A stretch of DNA of 64,000 nucleotides from assembly GCF_041956535.1 (NCBI RefSeq), contig NW_027192223.1:157952-221951 (forward strand). Reading direction: 5' to 3'. Within the stretch, counting starts at the first letter, position 1. The number at the start of each line of letters is the position of its first letter. The translations under genes and the position numbers were made by a program. The notes under the pieces are model-generated. The model ran no database searches, was not told the origin of the DNA, and was given only the letters and a program-made list of their open reading frames with translations. Source of the DNA: Calcarisporiella thermophila CBS 279.70. Its lineage: Eukaryota > Calcarisporiellomycota. Positions 1-12,756 of this stretch are shown here, one piece after another.

Positions 1-3000
1 GCGCACGCTCCGCACCTGTGGTTGCTGTTGGATGCGGGCTTCTTTACTTTACTCTATATTCTTCAGATTCCCTGGTTAAATCTCAAGGCTTGGAGTACAA
101 TGCTTATGATTACAGTGTTCTGCGTTTCGGATGTGGTAATATTCTCAGGGTCCAAGGTAACTTCTTTTCTCTAGGTTGAATGGTTCGACTCTCCATTAAT
201 GTCTTTTTTATTGTCTATTGTTGCAGCCTCTTCAGCATTTACCCGCCTTAATGATGTCTCTTCCTGGATTGTTTGGTAATGAACATTCTCCGTTTTGTCT
301 AAAGCATTTCTATCTAAGTGTTATTATTGTTTGACCGATAGCCGACTATGCACTTGGATATGCGGGATATCGGCCTGCGCTGTCCCAACGCGAGGTAAAA
401 ATCCAAGGTAGGTTGTCAATTATTCTGTTATGGAGAGAAATATATTAATATTATAGCATATATTAGATGTCTTATACAACGCTTCCCATATCCTCGGAAA
501 ACATACTGTACAGTTTCTCCCCTACAGGTATGAGCCTATGTTCCCACAGTAAATTCTCAACACTAGATTTAACCACATGTTTCTAATGGCATCAATAGTA
601 CTGCTAAACTTAATCCGGAAAATCGGTGCTTCTGTCTCGAGCGCACCCCACCCAAAAAACGAAAGAATGTTCTGCTTCCAATTCTATTCAACGGCACTTC
701 CCCTACATACCTGCAATACTCGCATATAGATCTAGTGACCGGCATGCGCCAGCTGGTCAACCTCACCAAACGAGACATTATCCGTTTTCGGCCCTCCGAC
801 CACTTCCAACAACAACAGCAACTTCAGAAAGATTTAGAATTATACTACATTGCAGTGCGGGAGCCTGGATTCTACAAGATCGAGCGTGCTCTGGATCGTA
901 ATCAAACTGATATCATGCTTTATAGGCGGGAGGCCTTGGTTGTTTTATGTCCAGAAACAGATTTCGGAAGGGATAAGGCGGTATCCGGATGGAGAAAGAA
1001 GGCACCCACTCAGGTAGTTTTACCACAGCCACAACACCGTTGTAAGGGCGATGATGAAGAAAGCATCCCACTTTGGCTGCGTGGTCTTCCTCCTTATCGG
1101 GTGGAATATGTGCGGCGGGTGAATGGTGAGAAGTTAGTGGTGACGATGGAGGATGTGAAGCCAGAAGATGGAGAAAGCATCCCAGCCGTTTATGCAGATG
1201 GAGGTGCTGTGATGCCCTCTCACTCCCTCGGACCGGTGGGGTGGGCAAGAGATAAAGAGATGACTTTGCCACTGAATATTACGTTTGATGCACCGGGCGA
1301 AGTAGACTTGGAGATCCTTAGCGTGAAAGATGGGTGTGGCAATACACAAACTTATCTCTCTCCCACTGAACAGCTCTCGGCGGAGGAAGAGGCAGAGACC
1401 AGCTTGGAACGAGGCGATTCGCGCCGCTTCACCATCCATCCACGGCCCGTTGGAAAGCTATTGTGTGATCCGAATAAGCCTATGAAGCTATTACACGGCG
1501 GAGAGCCTTTAGAAATCCCATTGCAAATTGTCGCCGAAGAGGGAAACGAATGGACCGCTGAGATTGGATTCTATCCTCCGCTTGCCGAGGAGGTGGAAGA
1601 AAAAGCGATGAGGCTGCCGAATGAGATAAAAAATATTACAGTGCGGACAAAGCGGTCTCTCTTTAAAGTCCATGCTCCTGGTACCTACACGCTAGCATCG
1701 GTAATGGATGCTCATTGTCGTGGGGAGGTGCTCTTGCCCGCATCGTGTCGCGTGCAGGAAGTCGCACCCCCAACGGTGGAGATTTCAACCACCCCAATCA
1801 AATCCAAATGCATTGGAGAAATAGGAATATCGGCTGCTCTCACTCTGACGGGTGAACCGCCGTTCAACGTCTATTACAAGTATGTTTCCTAAAAACACTC
1901 TTTCAGTCTGAACCATATTAACGCTTCTCCCCTCTCTTGCTATATTCTCCCATTAGAGTGTTCAAGGATAAGGTTCAATTACCAGAAATGCCGCCCAAGT
2001 CTATTGATAAGACTCGCCATACACTCTCCCTTATTCCAGACGTAACGGGATCCTATGAATATGTGTTCTATCGCATAGACGATGCCAACTACGAGAAGAT
2101 TCCCATTCAAAACACGGTAATACGACAAGTTGTGCACCCACAGCCCAGGGCGGAATTCCTCCAAAAGCCGGTCCAAGGTCCAATCAAGAGCTGTGTAGGG
2201 GGTCGCACTGCTCTCGCTATTCGTATGAGTGGTATCGGGCCCTGGAAGCTACATTACGAAATCATCCACAAGAGCCATCGGCACACTTACTCGGCCAATG
2301 TGAACGATTTCTATCATACAATTGAGACCCCTCCACTTGAAGCTGGCGGCTTGTACACGGTTTCGTTGCTACGTATTGAGGATGCCAACGGTTGTGTCCA
2401 AGACTTGGATACTAGCGACCTCACCATTGACGTACGACCTTTCCGGCCCTCAGCCGCATTCCACTCTCCCTCGACACCAGAGCATCCGGCTTTCTTCCTC
2501 GAAAATCACACCGCCCAGCTACCGCTTGAACTTACGGGCAATAAGCCATGGACAGTTACCTACAAAGCCGTTGGCGAGACAAATTCTCAGCAGGCCATTT
2601 TAATGGATCCTAATGGCTCATTAGAGGTGATGCGGCCCGGACTGTATGAGATAGTGCAGGTGCGTGACGCTTATTGCGCCGGTAAAGTTGTTCCGGATGC
2701 AAGCAGATATGCAGTCGCCTGGCATCCTCGTCCGTCTGTGATGTTCGATATGGAGCAGGTGCAGAGAAAACAAGACACAAAGGGTACTACTTACTATGAG
2801 CGACAGAAGGTTTGCCAGGGAGACTTGGATGCCGTTGACTTACACCTGAGCGGGAGGGCCCCTTGGCTTGTGACATACGAGCGATATTTCAAACCGCTTG
2901 GGGCGGCCGAGTTCCAGCGCCCTGATCGCCTGGATCTTTCCGCCAGCTTCCCGAAGACCAAGCTCCATCTCCAAACTACTGAGGCAGGCACTTACACATA

Positions 3001-3955
3001 CCGAATCGGGGACATTGCGGATGACATGTACGTGAAATCAGTTCCTCTCGCCAAGCAGCTAGTACTCGAGCAAAAAGTCTACCATAAGCCAAGTGCTCAG
3101 TTCATTAAGCCCACCGCCGTGCGGGTAGCCTGTGTTGGACAGAGCGGGGTCATCGGAGCGGAGAAACCACTTGTGCTCGAGTTCAAGGGGCTGCCTCCCT
3201 TCAATGCTAAGATACGGGTGCGACACGAAAATACCCCGCTCGAGAGTGAGTCCGAGCACGAGATGGTCCAGCTCTCCAATATCACAGAGTCACGACATAC
3301 TCTCTCGCTCCCAACACGCTTCGATCGCATTGGCACTTATATCATCACCCTTGAGGAGGTGAGCGATGCTTCTGGGTGTGGCCAATCTATTCCGGTCCAC
3401 TCCGAAATGGCTGTCAAGATCCAAGTGTTGGATACTGCTTCTATCACTCCCCTCTCTAACAATCAAGTCTATTGTGTTGGTGATGAGGTACGTTTCTCGC
3501 TGCAGGGAGTGGCACCGTGGACCGTGTCGTACGCCTTTGATCAGAAACGCGACACTGTTTCGGTTTCGAATGTGGACTTTGTAAGGTTTGCTGATCGCCC
3601 AGGTGAATTGCGGATTGAAAAAGTCTGCCACCTCCGTAATCAGTGCTGCACCGAGCCAAATCATGGGGTGATTGTGAAAGATATACCCGGGGCCCGAGTA
3701 AGTGGCGGGCGAGAAATAATCGAAACGTTGCGCGAGGGCGACAAAACCGAGATCAACATTGAGCTCATCGGCGAGCCGCCATTCACGTTCACATATACTC
3801 GGTCTGCGCCAGGGGGAATTCTTGAGAAGCACACGGTGCGTGACGTGCAGGACAACAAGTACACGCTCTACACTAGTCAGGAGGGAACATTCGAGGTGGT
3901 GTTTGTTGCAGACCGATGGTGCCAATATCCCCATAATAGAGCTACCCATACATAG
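1..3955 (+). CDS. POM152: Nucleoporin POM152, 3' part (runs off the left edge)
   Basis: Transmembrane nucleoporin that anchors the nuclear pore to the pore membrane; its lumenal Ig-like repeats form part of the membrane ring. Six exons are visible: <1-156, 227-275, 342-407, 467-527, 599-1879 and 1957-3955, together 1203 codons plus stop, in frame at every join. Exon 1 encodes hydrophobic membrane stretches (LWLLLDAGFFTLLYI and a second run around nt 85-150). After the SHILGKHTVQFLP and LNPENRCFC segments comes a long lumenal region of repeated Ig-like units, each with a G-PP/PW-F-Y core (for example TLTGEPPFNVYY, LTGNKPWTVTYKA, LQGVAPWTVSY, LIGEPPFTFTY). This order matches fungal Pom152. The N-terminal start lies outside the window. 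Convergent with the sphingomyelinase-like gene. Family assignment is firm; exon borders are inferred from splice sites and reading frame. Confidence 0.93.
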
Positions 3956-4386
3956 TGAAAGAACAGAAAACAGAACTGCATTTTCGCTCTATCCTTTTAT
4001 TATTATTTTATTTTACCTTATTATTTCTTTCTTTCTCTCTCTTGTGTAAATAATGCAAATGGAAATGCTTAGAAAAATAAAACCATGCTTCTGAATCATG
4101 GTTGCAGCCTAGTTTTTGGTTCACTACTAGATCTTGGGTGTTTACCACGTCAAGAGATCTGACAGGATAGCCTCTCGACCGCCCATGTAACCCTAAACTA
4201 TAGCCTGCTTTCTGGGAACCCATCTTCAAGGACATTTTTACCCTCTGTCTTGTCTTTTACAATCCTATATTTTAAACCTTACATTAAAATCTTGAAAACA
4301 GGGGGAAATTGGGATAGGAATGAAGGATTATGCTAAGTAATCCAGATTCGGATAATATACACAAAAAAGAAACGACATAAACGCCT
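3956..4386. other. Intergenic, convergent 3' ends
   Basis: Holds the 3' ends of POM152 and the facing phosphodiesterase gene. T-rich just after the POM152 stop, with AATAAAA-like stretches near 4074. I see no gene here. Confidence 0.5.
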
Positions 4387-7085
4387 CTACACACAGATGC
4401 TCTCCTCCTCATCATCTCCAATATTTAGATAGCGTCTCAGCATTCGAAGTACTTGAGCTGCGAGCCCGAGGACCGTCATCCCGTTCTCCTCGGATGTCAT
4501 CCGGACCTGAATCCCACTTGCGTCCTGGTGTCTCTCGAGCTCCACCACATCCGCCTGCAACGTGGCGTTGCCCTCATTCGTCACCAGGTGCTCGGGCACC
4601 ACTATCTTCAAGCTTCCACCCCACCGCTTGTCCGCATCCAATGCTCTAGCATGCTTCTTTTTGCACTGATTTCCTCCAAAGATACTGCGCGCACGACACA
4701 CCACCTTTCGCGCACACTTGATCAGATTCTTCTCGCACTTTTTGGGAAAGCGCACGGCAGAATTTCGCGTCGCGAGGCGGGTGTAGCGGTCGAGGAGGGG
4801 GTCCATTTGAAGCTTGTCCGCGGAGATCAAGCGTTCGGTCAGCTCTACCACAAGCAAACAATATGGGTCAGATAAGACTCCATATACTTAGCAGGTGAAC
4901 GTCAATTTACCATGCCAAGAGTGAGCGCTAAGATCCTCTAAATCATATGTACTCTTAGCGTCATAGAGCAGGCTCCAGTTCGGTTCCTCCTCTGGGTTTT
5001 TATTGGCCGCATCAAGGTCAAAGGAGTATGTGTAGTGGTTGAGAATGCGATACGTTTTCTTCGAGAGCTTATAGACTCTAAATTTGGATGAATATTTTAG
5101 AACTATTACGTGTGCTAGGATGAATTATGGAATCTAGAGATTTTACCGAAACGCAGGGTTCAAGTCTTTGTAGGGAGTCACACTGGGGGCAACGTAAGCC
5201 ACGTTGACGGGTTGAAGATCGTCGGATTGCGGATCATAAAACACATGGAACTCATCATAGTGGGAGTGTCCTGTTTCCAAGAATGAGAGCACAAAGATCG
5301 AGTCAATCCTGCACAAATGCTATCTAAGGAAAGCTTACCGTAAAATTGGCTCACAATAGTGTCGTTAAATCTTGCTACAATCCTCGAAAAAGCGCGGGCC
5401 ATTTCAGGGAAGGCATCCAAGTCAAGAGGGCTCATATGCCCAATGACGATGACCTTCTTCCCCTCCCTCTCGGCATTCCATAGCTCACTGACCAACCAGC
5501 TTAACATGCCCTCAGGGTCTGGCTCGTCGTCAGGGCGCATCAACATCCACCAGTTCAAATTGTAGAAAAAGTTGGTGTTGAGAGAGACGAGTCTCAGAGT
5601 GGGCGTGAGAGAAGCAGAGTAAAAGCCAGCGGTGACAAATGTGGAAGGGGGAATTTGGTTGGCGAACCAGTGCTTCCACAGGGACGAGAGGTGATGGTAG
5701 AGCCAAGAGGCGGAGGGCGCCTCAGGAGTGCGGTGAGTGGGAAAGGAATTGGTAGGGACACCCTCATGGTTTCCTATACATCATACAATAAGAACACACG
5801 ATTCAATATGGTGCAATAAAATTGAAGTTTGGATGTATGGTTGAAGAGAGTACCGATGGTCAGGTAAAGAGGAGTTTCGCCGAATGTGCGCAGGAAATCT
5901 GAGGAGGCAGCGCTCGAAGTGCTCCGTAGGGTAGAAATTGTTTCCGCCCATATATCTATATGAAGAGCTAAGGGTTAGCGTAATCTACGATGAAAATAGG
6001 GCCACAGCCAAACATTCAATCTGCATCACCATGGGGTGGCATATCTCTATTAAGGGTGCAAAGAAAGATGGAATTGAGCCGGGTGCGTTTTGGATGGTTT
6101 GGAGTAGGCCGACTTACCCAGTCATGATCGCAAAGTCTATGCTTGGAACAAGCTTGGGAATCATCTTGATGATATTTTCAACAAGCGCCTTCGGCACATC
6201 GCACTTGTATTCTCCCCAGCGGCCGGCCGGTTTTTTCACGCCCTTGCCATTGGGCGGACGGCAGCAGATAGGATCCCGGCAGTCACCCTCCAATCCCTCC
6301 TAATACCATATTGCATTTTTCAACGGAAGAGTCACCTACAAAATCCGACTCCTTTAACTTGCCTGGTATTCGGGGTCATAGTGCCAGTCCGTGAGTTGGA
6401 CAAGTGTTATGGCATCTTCTTCTTCGTCTCCTCCCGGTGGTATTGTATCGGTTCTATTTGGTGCAGGTGGCGGTGGAGGTAGCGGAATCTCCCAAGCATC
6501 AGAGGGAGAAGGGAGGGGGCACATTCGAAGCTTTCGGCACATGTTGATCGGCTTGAAGAAGGTGTTTCCGAGCACCGTGAGGCCCCACGGGCCAAATTCA
6601 GGGACTATTCCCTTGCACTAGCAGTTCATATTAGTTAGAATGAGGTCGGTATCCAGGGGGGAAAAGACAGGCATTGCGCCATAGAGATGGACTCTACCAC
6701 ATGCTTGGACTGAATTCCCAGCCTTGCGCATATCTCCGAACTAGTGTACAATATTGCCTCGCGCGTAAAATTGAGCTGGACCAATTTTTGAATCTTGCTG
6801 GCCAGGGGCAGGCACACTTCACATGTAAAAGACGCAGGCTATTTCGGCAGCGCGAGTAAGTAAAATTTTGCTCTTTGTGCCGCCTTAAGAGGGCTTTACC
6901 TTGGTATTGCCGCTGGACGTTTTCACCAGCATCTCAACATTCGGCTCCCACTCGACCTCCTCCAGCAGCGTGTTCCATGGCGCCTTGAAGTTGGAGCTGC
7001 CACGGCGGAAGGGTTGCTGGAGAGAGGGCGCGTACGAGGGTGTGAAGAGCAGGAATAATGACACGACAACTACAAGCCGTGTCAT
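4387..7085 (-). CDS. Acid sphingomyelinase-like phosphodiesterase, secreted
   Basis: Calcineurin-like metallophosphoesterase of the acid sphingomyelinase family, expected to cleave sphingomyelin-type lipids in the secretory/vacuolar or extracellular space. Ten exons: 7085-6900, 6838-6698, 6617-6363, 6299-6118, 6046-6030, 5955-5854, 5773-5339, 5270-5147, 5077-4911, 4844-4387 (688 aa). A signal peptide (LVVVVSLFLLFTPSYA) is followed by a saposin-B-like domain (TCEVCLPLASKIQ to CRKLRMC). The catalytic domain shows DWHYDPEY, the cysteine-rich CRDPICCRPPNG, TGDMPPHDIW, GNHEGVPTNSFP, GHMSPLD and GHSHYDEFH, which carry the expected metal ligands, and ends in WHELTERL. The protein then continues for about 145 residues with a basic Cys-rich stretch and no domain I recognise. 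Two features are odd: exon 5 is only 17 nt long, and the intron before exon 4 has a GC donor. Substrate is inferred from family only. Confidence 0.9.
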
Positions 7086-8613
7086 GGGATGGGGAGAGAT
7101 GCAAGAGAATGATCAGGAGGCGGGGCAACTTAGAGTGAGCCAAGGTGGAAGAGTTAGAAGAGAGCTAGAAGGACATCAACCCCTGGGATCTGAGAGAAAG
7201 GGCCACATTTTTAATAATCATATACTGGGAAAGGCAGGGCTATCTATCTTTAATAAAATGCCCAACGGTCTCTGCATGCGGAGGCAATTCTATTGGTTGA
7301 TTGGGCAGACTGCGGTTAGGGGAATATTAATCCAAATTTTAGGTTGAAACGTGGAAATCAAGATATTCTGGTATTGGAAGGGATGCGCATCTCCAGTGCT
7401 GACTGTGCTGAGGCTATAGGGACTTGCAAAGGTGTCTGAGCTGGTAAGTGAGCGTGCGGTATAAAGCAAAGCCATTCCTTTTGGCCCTTTCTTTGTAGCC
7501 GTAATACGGCTAGTCCCTCTAGTCATAAACTCGCATACTATTGCAACATAGGGTTAGCTTGTGAACAGTTTAAAGGCCAGGAGTTTTTTGCTAGTTCATC
7601 CATGATATAATACTCCTTTAACTATAGAGTAGGCGTCTGCATCATGAGGACCATATTGATCTTAGTACAACGAATTCTTTATTAAATATAAGCGCTTAAC
7701 ATAATCTCGCGTATTTTTTCGACGTGAAATGCTCCGAGACGGATCGATGTTAAGGTCTTACCCCCCCCCCCCTGTGACTGGAAGCATGAGGTCGAGGGCA
7801 TCTAATAAATAAATAAATAAATATTTCATTACGGGTGATTATTTAGATTTGGCTCCAAACTTCAAATTGAAGAGGCCCTAGATAGTTTATTTCTTCTCTC
7901 ATTAGTTATCCACTTTGAACTCGCCCCGAGTTGCAAATGGACCGCAACTGATCGCTATCTTTTCAGCCTTTTCTTAAACAAAAGGGTCGAGAACAGTTGA
8001 CCCACAAAGAAATCATTGAGAGGCCCAGCCCCCATGGGACAGCGGTGAAAAATAATTGTCCGTTCAGGATTGCAATTTAAGAAATTGGGTGCCTTCAACG
8101 TTTGGCTCCGACTTTTCAATTCTTACAGTACAAAAATAATAAACGAGTGCCTTTTTTATTTTCCTTACTTTCTCCACTCAGCTGCCACAGTGGGAAAATG
8201 ATTATCCTAATGCTAGTACAAAAGAAACAGGAAAGGAGAAAAAGAAAAATATGTATCAGGAGTGTGGCAGTGTAATGCTAACGAACAATATCAACAACTG
8301 GAAAGTGAAATAGAAAAAAAAAGAAGCTACTATTAATAGTTTAAATGTTAAAAGTATAATTTAACATATCGAGACAGTTAAGCAGAGACAGTTTCATGAA
8401 CAGGAGTATAGTTAAAAATAACAAGCACTCACACACATACAAATGATAAAAAATAAAACTAAAAAGGAGCGGGGTGGGGTTTTTCACAAGCCCAACAACA
8501 ATAGAAGCGAGCAAAGAGAAACTAGACATTCCAACTATTATTTCCCGTTCAAATGAATTAGAGGATTTAGTGAACAACAATTAAACTCAACAACCCCTCC
8601 ACATCTGTATTAG
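7086..8613. other. Intergenic region with simple repeats
   Basis: Upstream of the sphingomyelinase-like gene and downstream of the membrane-protein gene. Contains a run of 12 C (7761-7772) and a short (TAAA)n tract (about 7803-7823). The small ORFs here show no coding signature. No gene recognised. Confidence 0.5.
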
Positions 8614-11600
8614 TTAGAGCTCAAAGGACGGCATCCTCCCATCCATTTCTTCTCCTTCGTCCAGATAGATTATATTAATCGAGCTGGGGGACGGTGGCTC
8701 GCAGAGGAGAGAGCTACGATACTCGAGGTCGATGGGCGTCGAGGGGAGCTCTGGAAGCGGCAGCAAATCAACACTGCTCGTGTGGGGCTCTCTTGGAAGG
8801 GCTGCCGAAGGGGATTTGTCATGCTGTGGCACTTCGATGGGTTGTGAGTCGTGGTAGATCGAAATCTCGATGTTGGGCAGTGCTCCCGGGGCATGGCGGC
8901 TATTGCCGCTGCTTCCGCTCGTGCGATAAGAGTAGGAGCTCTGAGAGTCTAATACGGAGGAGAACTCGATGGCGGAGCCAAATAAGCTCGAGGAGGGCGA
9001 CGTTGCTGAGCCGCCCGATGAGCGTTGATTGGAGCCCAGCGAAAGCAGAGAGAATTGCTCGGTGGGAGTACCCGTCCTACTGGAGTGGCGGCTGACCGAT
9101 GACGATCTCAGCGGGTCGAGGAGGAAGAATGGGTTCGACTGAGCGTTCCGTTGGCGAATATCTTCGAGGACGGCCACGGGCCTGGGGCCCAGGTCCAGAG
9201 AGTTGTGCCTCGAGCGTCTCCAGGAACAAACCGATTCTCGACCGTCCGAATCCGTGTCCCTCACCGGAAGGGCAGCGACCACCCCCCCACTGCTCTCGGA
9301 CACACCGAAGAACGAGTTGCGACATCCAGCTCCATAATCGACACTGAAGGTGCGGCGTCTCCTTGTGAGTGTAAGCTCAAGCTTCAGCTGGGCGCGATAA
9401 GCCTCCATCGCTTGGTGATCGAGGTTGTGAAGGGCATTGATGGACTGTTGGAAGGACTGATTTGCAGCAGGTGGCGTTTTGGGCTGCGCCGAGGATGCTG
9501 CCTGGGAATGGTACGCGGCTTGGGCATGGGCATGGTTCCCAGAGGCAATGGGGCCGGATCCGCTAGTAGGGTAAGGTGCCATATTACCATAGGCGGCAGT
9601 GCTCCCATCGCTCGCATTTGGTATCGGTGAGATATAGGGCTGTTGATAGCTGTTGTGATATGAGCCTATATAGGATGACGGGGCATTGGTCTGTGGGGCC
9701 GCGTACAACTGGGTAAACTGAGCTGCATCCCTAGCCTGCGGTTGAAGAGTTTGCTTGGTAGGAGGCGCCTCAAAATCGGTATTGAAATCGTCGTATGAAC
9801 CTATAAAAATTTACGCAAGGATGAGCTCACATACAAAGGGTAGGTTTGGGGGTCCCCAATGCTTACCACTATCGCGTTTTCGTACGTATGCTCGTGCCTT
9901 CTTCACCAGCATGGACAGTAGCGCGATGCCAACGAGACATGCAAACGCAATACCTGCGTATTTGCCGACCTGCTCGAGCGGAGAGGAGACGCTCTTCATC
10001 ATGCGATCAGTCTCAGCGAGACCCTCTTGGGTACAAACACCGGCGCGACACGAAAGAGTAGGTGAGGCAGTTGCAGGAACATCCGGTGAAAAGGTGGTGG
10101 TGGTTGGGCTTGCCACATCCACGTGCATATTAGCGTCATCGTCTTTGTTATTGTTGTGATCCTTCGGGGAGGGGGACGACTTCGAAGTATCAATAGTAGG
10201 GGTTGGTTTATCCTTGCCATGATCAGGGTTAGCGGCCGTAGTGGTGGCTGTGGCCGTATTGGTGTTGCTGCTGTTATTGGCGCTGGGGGCTTGGGCAGAA
10301 GCACTATTTAGAACGGGAGTTGCCTGAGCAAGTTGAGAGTCAGCGTTACCCGCCGTGCTTTGTGGAGGGGTTGAGTTCTGGTCTGAGTTGCTGGCAGTAT
10401 TGAGTGCGCTTTCGGTAGGGGTGGCTTGCTCATTAGCCGTCGAGGTCTGTGATGGTACGTTTGTGCCGCCCTCTGACAAAGGGTCAATGCTAGAAGTCGC
10501 TAAAGCGGTCGGCATAGAGGTTACCAAAGCATCCCCCGGCTCAATCTGGGTTGAAGGGAATGGAGCTGAAGTGGGGGCCGACTCTGTGGCACTTTCAGTT
10601 GTAGTGAGCTTCGAAGTAGCGTCAGCAGAGGCAAGCAGGTCCGAAAGGGTGAGGGTCGGTTGGATCGAAGCAGGCTCCGCACTTGGTGACGGATTCGTAT
10701 CTTCCGGAGTCACATTTGGTTGGGCTGATGCGGTAGCCAAGGAAGGACCCACGGTGACAGTCGAGGTAGTGAAGACCACGTTGTTGGGTTCGTTCGACGG
10801 AGTAGGAGCCTTTCCCAGCTGTTTTGGCCTCCTTCTCCGGGTGGGAGTTGGGGGAAGAGTCGGCGGATTAGGAGGAGGTGGAGATAGAGGAGACTGAGGC
10901 GCCTGAGGAAGGTCAGCATTAGGCTTACCCTTGGCCTTCTCTTTCTCCCTTTCTTTCTCCTCTTTCTCCCGTTCTTTCTCCTCCTTTTCCCTCTCCTTTT
11001 CCTTCTCTTTCTCCTTCTTCTCTCTTTCTTTTTCCTTTTTCCGGTCTTTATTGCCATCGGCAGGATTCTGGGCATTATCTACGGGCGCACCGTTGATCAA
11101 GATGTTGACCTTACTCTTGTCCTGGTCGGCATTGGGATCGGGCGGGGGAGGAGAGGAAGGTAGAGGGACGGGCGTGGGCTGCTTATTCTCCGCTTCCTCT
11201 TTCTGCTGCTTCTCTTTTTCGTTATCTTTCCCCTTCTGAGGTTTACCTGGAGCCTCTTTAATGGGTGCCAATTCCTTCTCCAGACCTTTTTCCTTCTCCT
11301 TCCCATTTTCGAGCGGCTGTGGAAGCACAGGCTTTGGTCCTGAGGCTTGGTTGGCCGAGTTGTTCTCAAACGGTTTGCCATTGATGCCGTCGAAGATGGC
11401 CTGAATGATCGAAGAGGCCATCTTGGTTCCCATCTCCGCCGGGTTGATAAAGTTGCCTCTATGGAATTGATTGTTTTCCTGGAACTTTTCCAGAACGCCC
11501 TCTCTGCGGCCATTCCCAATACGTCTATTGGCGGCGATGTCATCCTGCCCAGGCGGAAGGGCCCCGGGTTCTCCTGTTGCCCCGCTTGCAGGGTTATTAC

Positions 11601-11754
11601 CTTGGTCCGAAGGGTTGTCACGACGAACCATGACTAAAGTGTGTGAAAGTAGAGTTAGCCAGAGAACAAAGGTAGAGGGATATGGAGAATGGATATATAT
11701 ACTGTTGTTCACATCATTGGATCTTCTATGTGGTGTGGAACTGGAAGGAGCCAT
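8614..11754 (-). CDS. Unrecognised single-pass membrane protein with charged helix and Ser/Thr-rich stalk
   Basis: Two exons, 11754-9867 and 9800-8614 (1024 aa), joined by a 66-nt GTAAGC...TATAG intron. I do not recognise a family. A hydrophobic segment near residues 28-42 followed by RR could be a signal peptide or anchor. Residues about 150-280 are Lys/Glu/Arg rich, and 236-276 is almost purely E, K and R (EKEREKEEKEREKEEKE), the pattern of a stable single alpha-helix. A long Ser/Thr/Pro/Ala-rich stretch (about 330-580) resembles a glycosylated cell-surface stalk. A transmembrane helix lies near 600-618 (AGIAFACLVGIALLSMLV) with a basic stop-transfer, then about 400 low-complexity residues rich in Ser, Gln and Tyr. 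The layout is like fungal wall sensors, but no WSC or other signature domain is visible. The start may instead be an internal Met near residue 42. Confidence 0.75.
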
Positions 11755-12756
11755 GTTGGACAGAGTTACTGAGGAATAGTATGCCTTGGAGAGAGGATAC
11801 CAGGAAGGTGAGGAGAGGTGAAGAGATTAGTTACAGGTCGGGTTAGCACACAACGGCATTCATTCATCAGTGAATGCGGATAGTCACCTCTTCCACCACG
11901 CAAATGCCTTCCTAAAGGAATGAACTAGAATTTGATGGAATGAATGAATGGAAATGAAATGAAGGTAACGAAATGCCGCCGGAGAAAACAGGAATGTAGT
12001 GAGAGAAAGGCATGGTGACAGTTAAAAGTCGAGCATAAAATTAAATTACCGTGTTCTCGTCACACAAATTAGGCGCATCTCCCAGGTGGCCCGTGCTTCA
12101 AAGGTTACGGTGGCAGCAGAAATAAGGAAAATCGGACCAACATGTATACAACGAGAATGGCACAGAGCATTAAAATCGCCGTACAAAACGACTCCGCTTT
12201 TGCGGATTCCATAGTTCCAGCTCTCACCGCCAAAGCATTTGTGCCGGTTGTGATTTAATATCTCTTTATCTTTATATATTCTAAGCCCATCGCCCAGCGC
12301 TCATTAGAGCGCTAGTCTCAATCTTTCCATGTGGATTTCCTCCCTTGGAACTGTGCGAGGTTGTTGCAAACCATAGACAGGACGGCGAGGTCCTCGTTGT
12401 GTCTCGGTCCCCAGCCACTGCTCAATAAATATTGCCTTTATTGAAGCTTTGGATGCTTCGGAGAGTTCGTCATTTTTTACAGTGGGATGCATAAATTATC
12501 ACAAAAAATGTCAAGAGTCGCAGAGAAAATCGGTGCAAAAGAAAGAAAGAAAGAAAAAATTTAGCGACTGCAAATGCGCAAGCATAGGGCTAGAAAAGGT
12601 GGGGAAGGAATGAATAAAAAAAAAATTAAATCAAACCAAACTTAGGATGAAATCATAATTTAATAGTATTAATAATAGTAATAAGTAGGTTACTTATAAC
12701 AATAAACTGGATGATAGGGGAGATGTAAATCAGCGTGTGTTATTCAAAAACGAATT
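11755..12756. other. Intergenic, about 1 kb
   Basis: Promoter side of the membrane-protein gene and 3' side of the TMEM184-like gene. Contains A-rich runs and short GAATGAATGGAAATG-type repeats near 11935-11975. A 62-codon minus-strand ORF at 12304-12492 matches nothing I know. No gene supported. Confidence 0.45.

Noticed and set aside
3290-3949. 219-codon minus-strand ORF
   Set aside because: Antisense to the well-supported POM152 coding exon.
7803-7823. Possible tandem array like a CRISPR or satellite
   Set aside because: Only a short (TAAA)n microsatellite; no spacers or longer repeat unit. No CRISPR array is present in the window.
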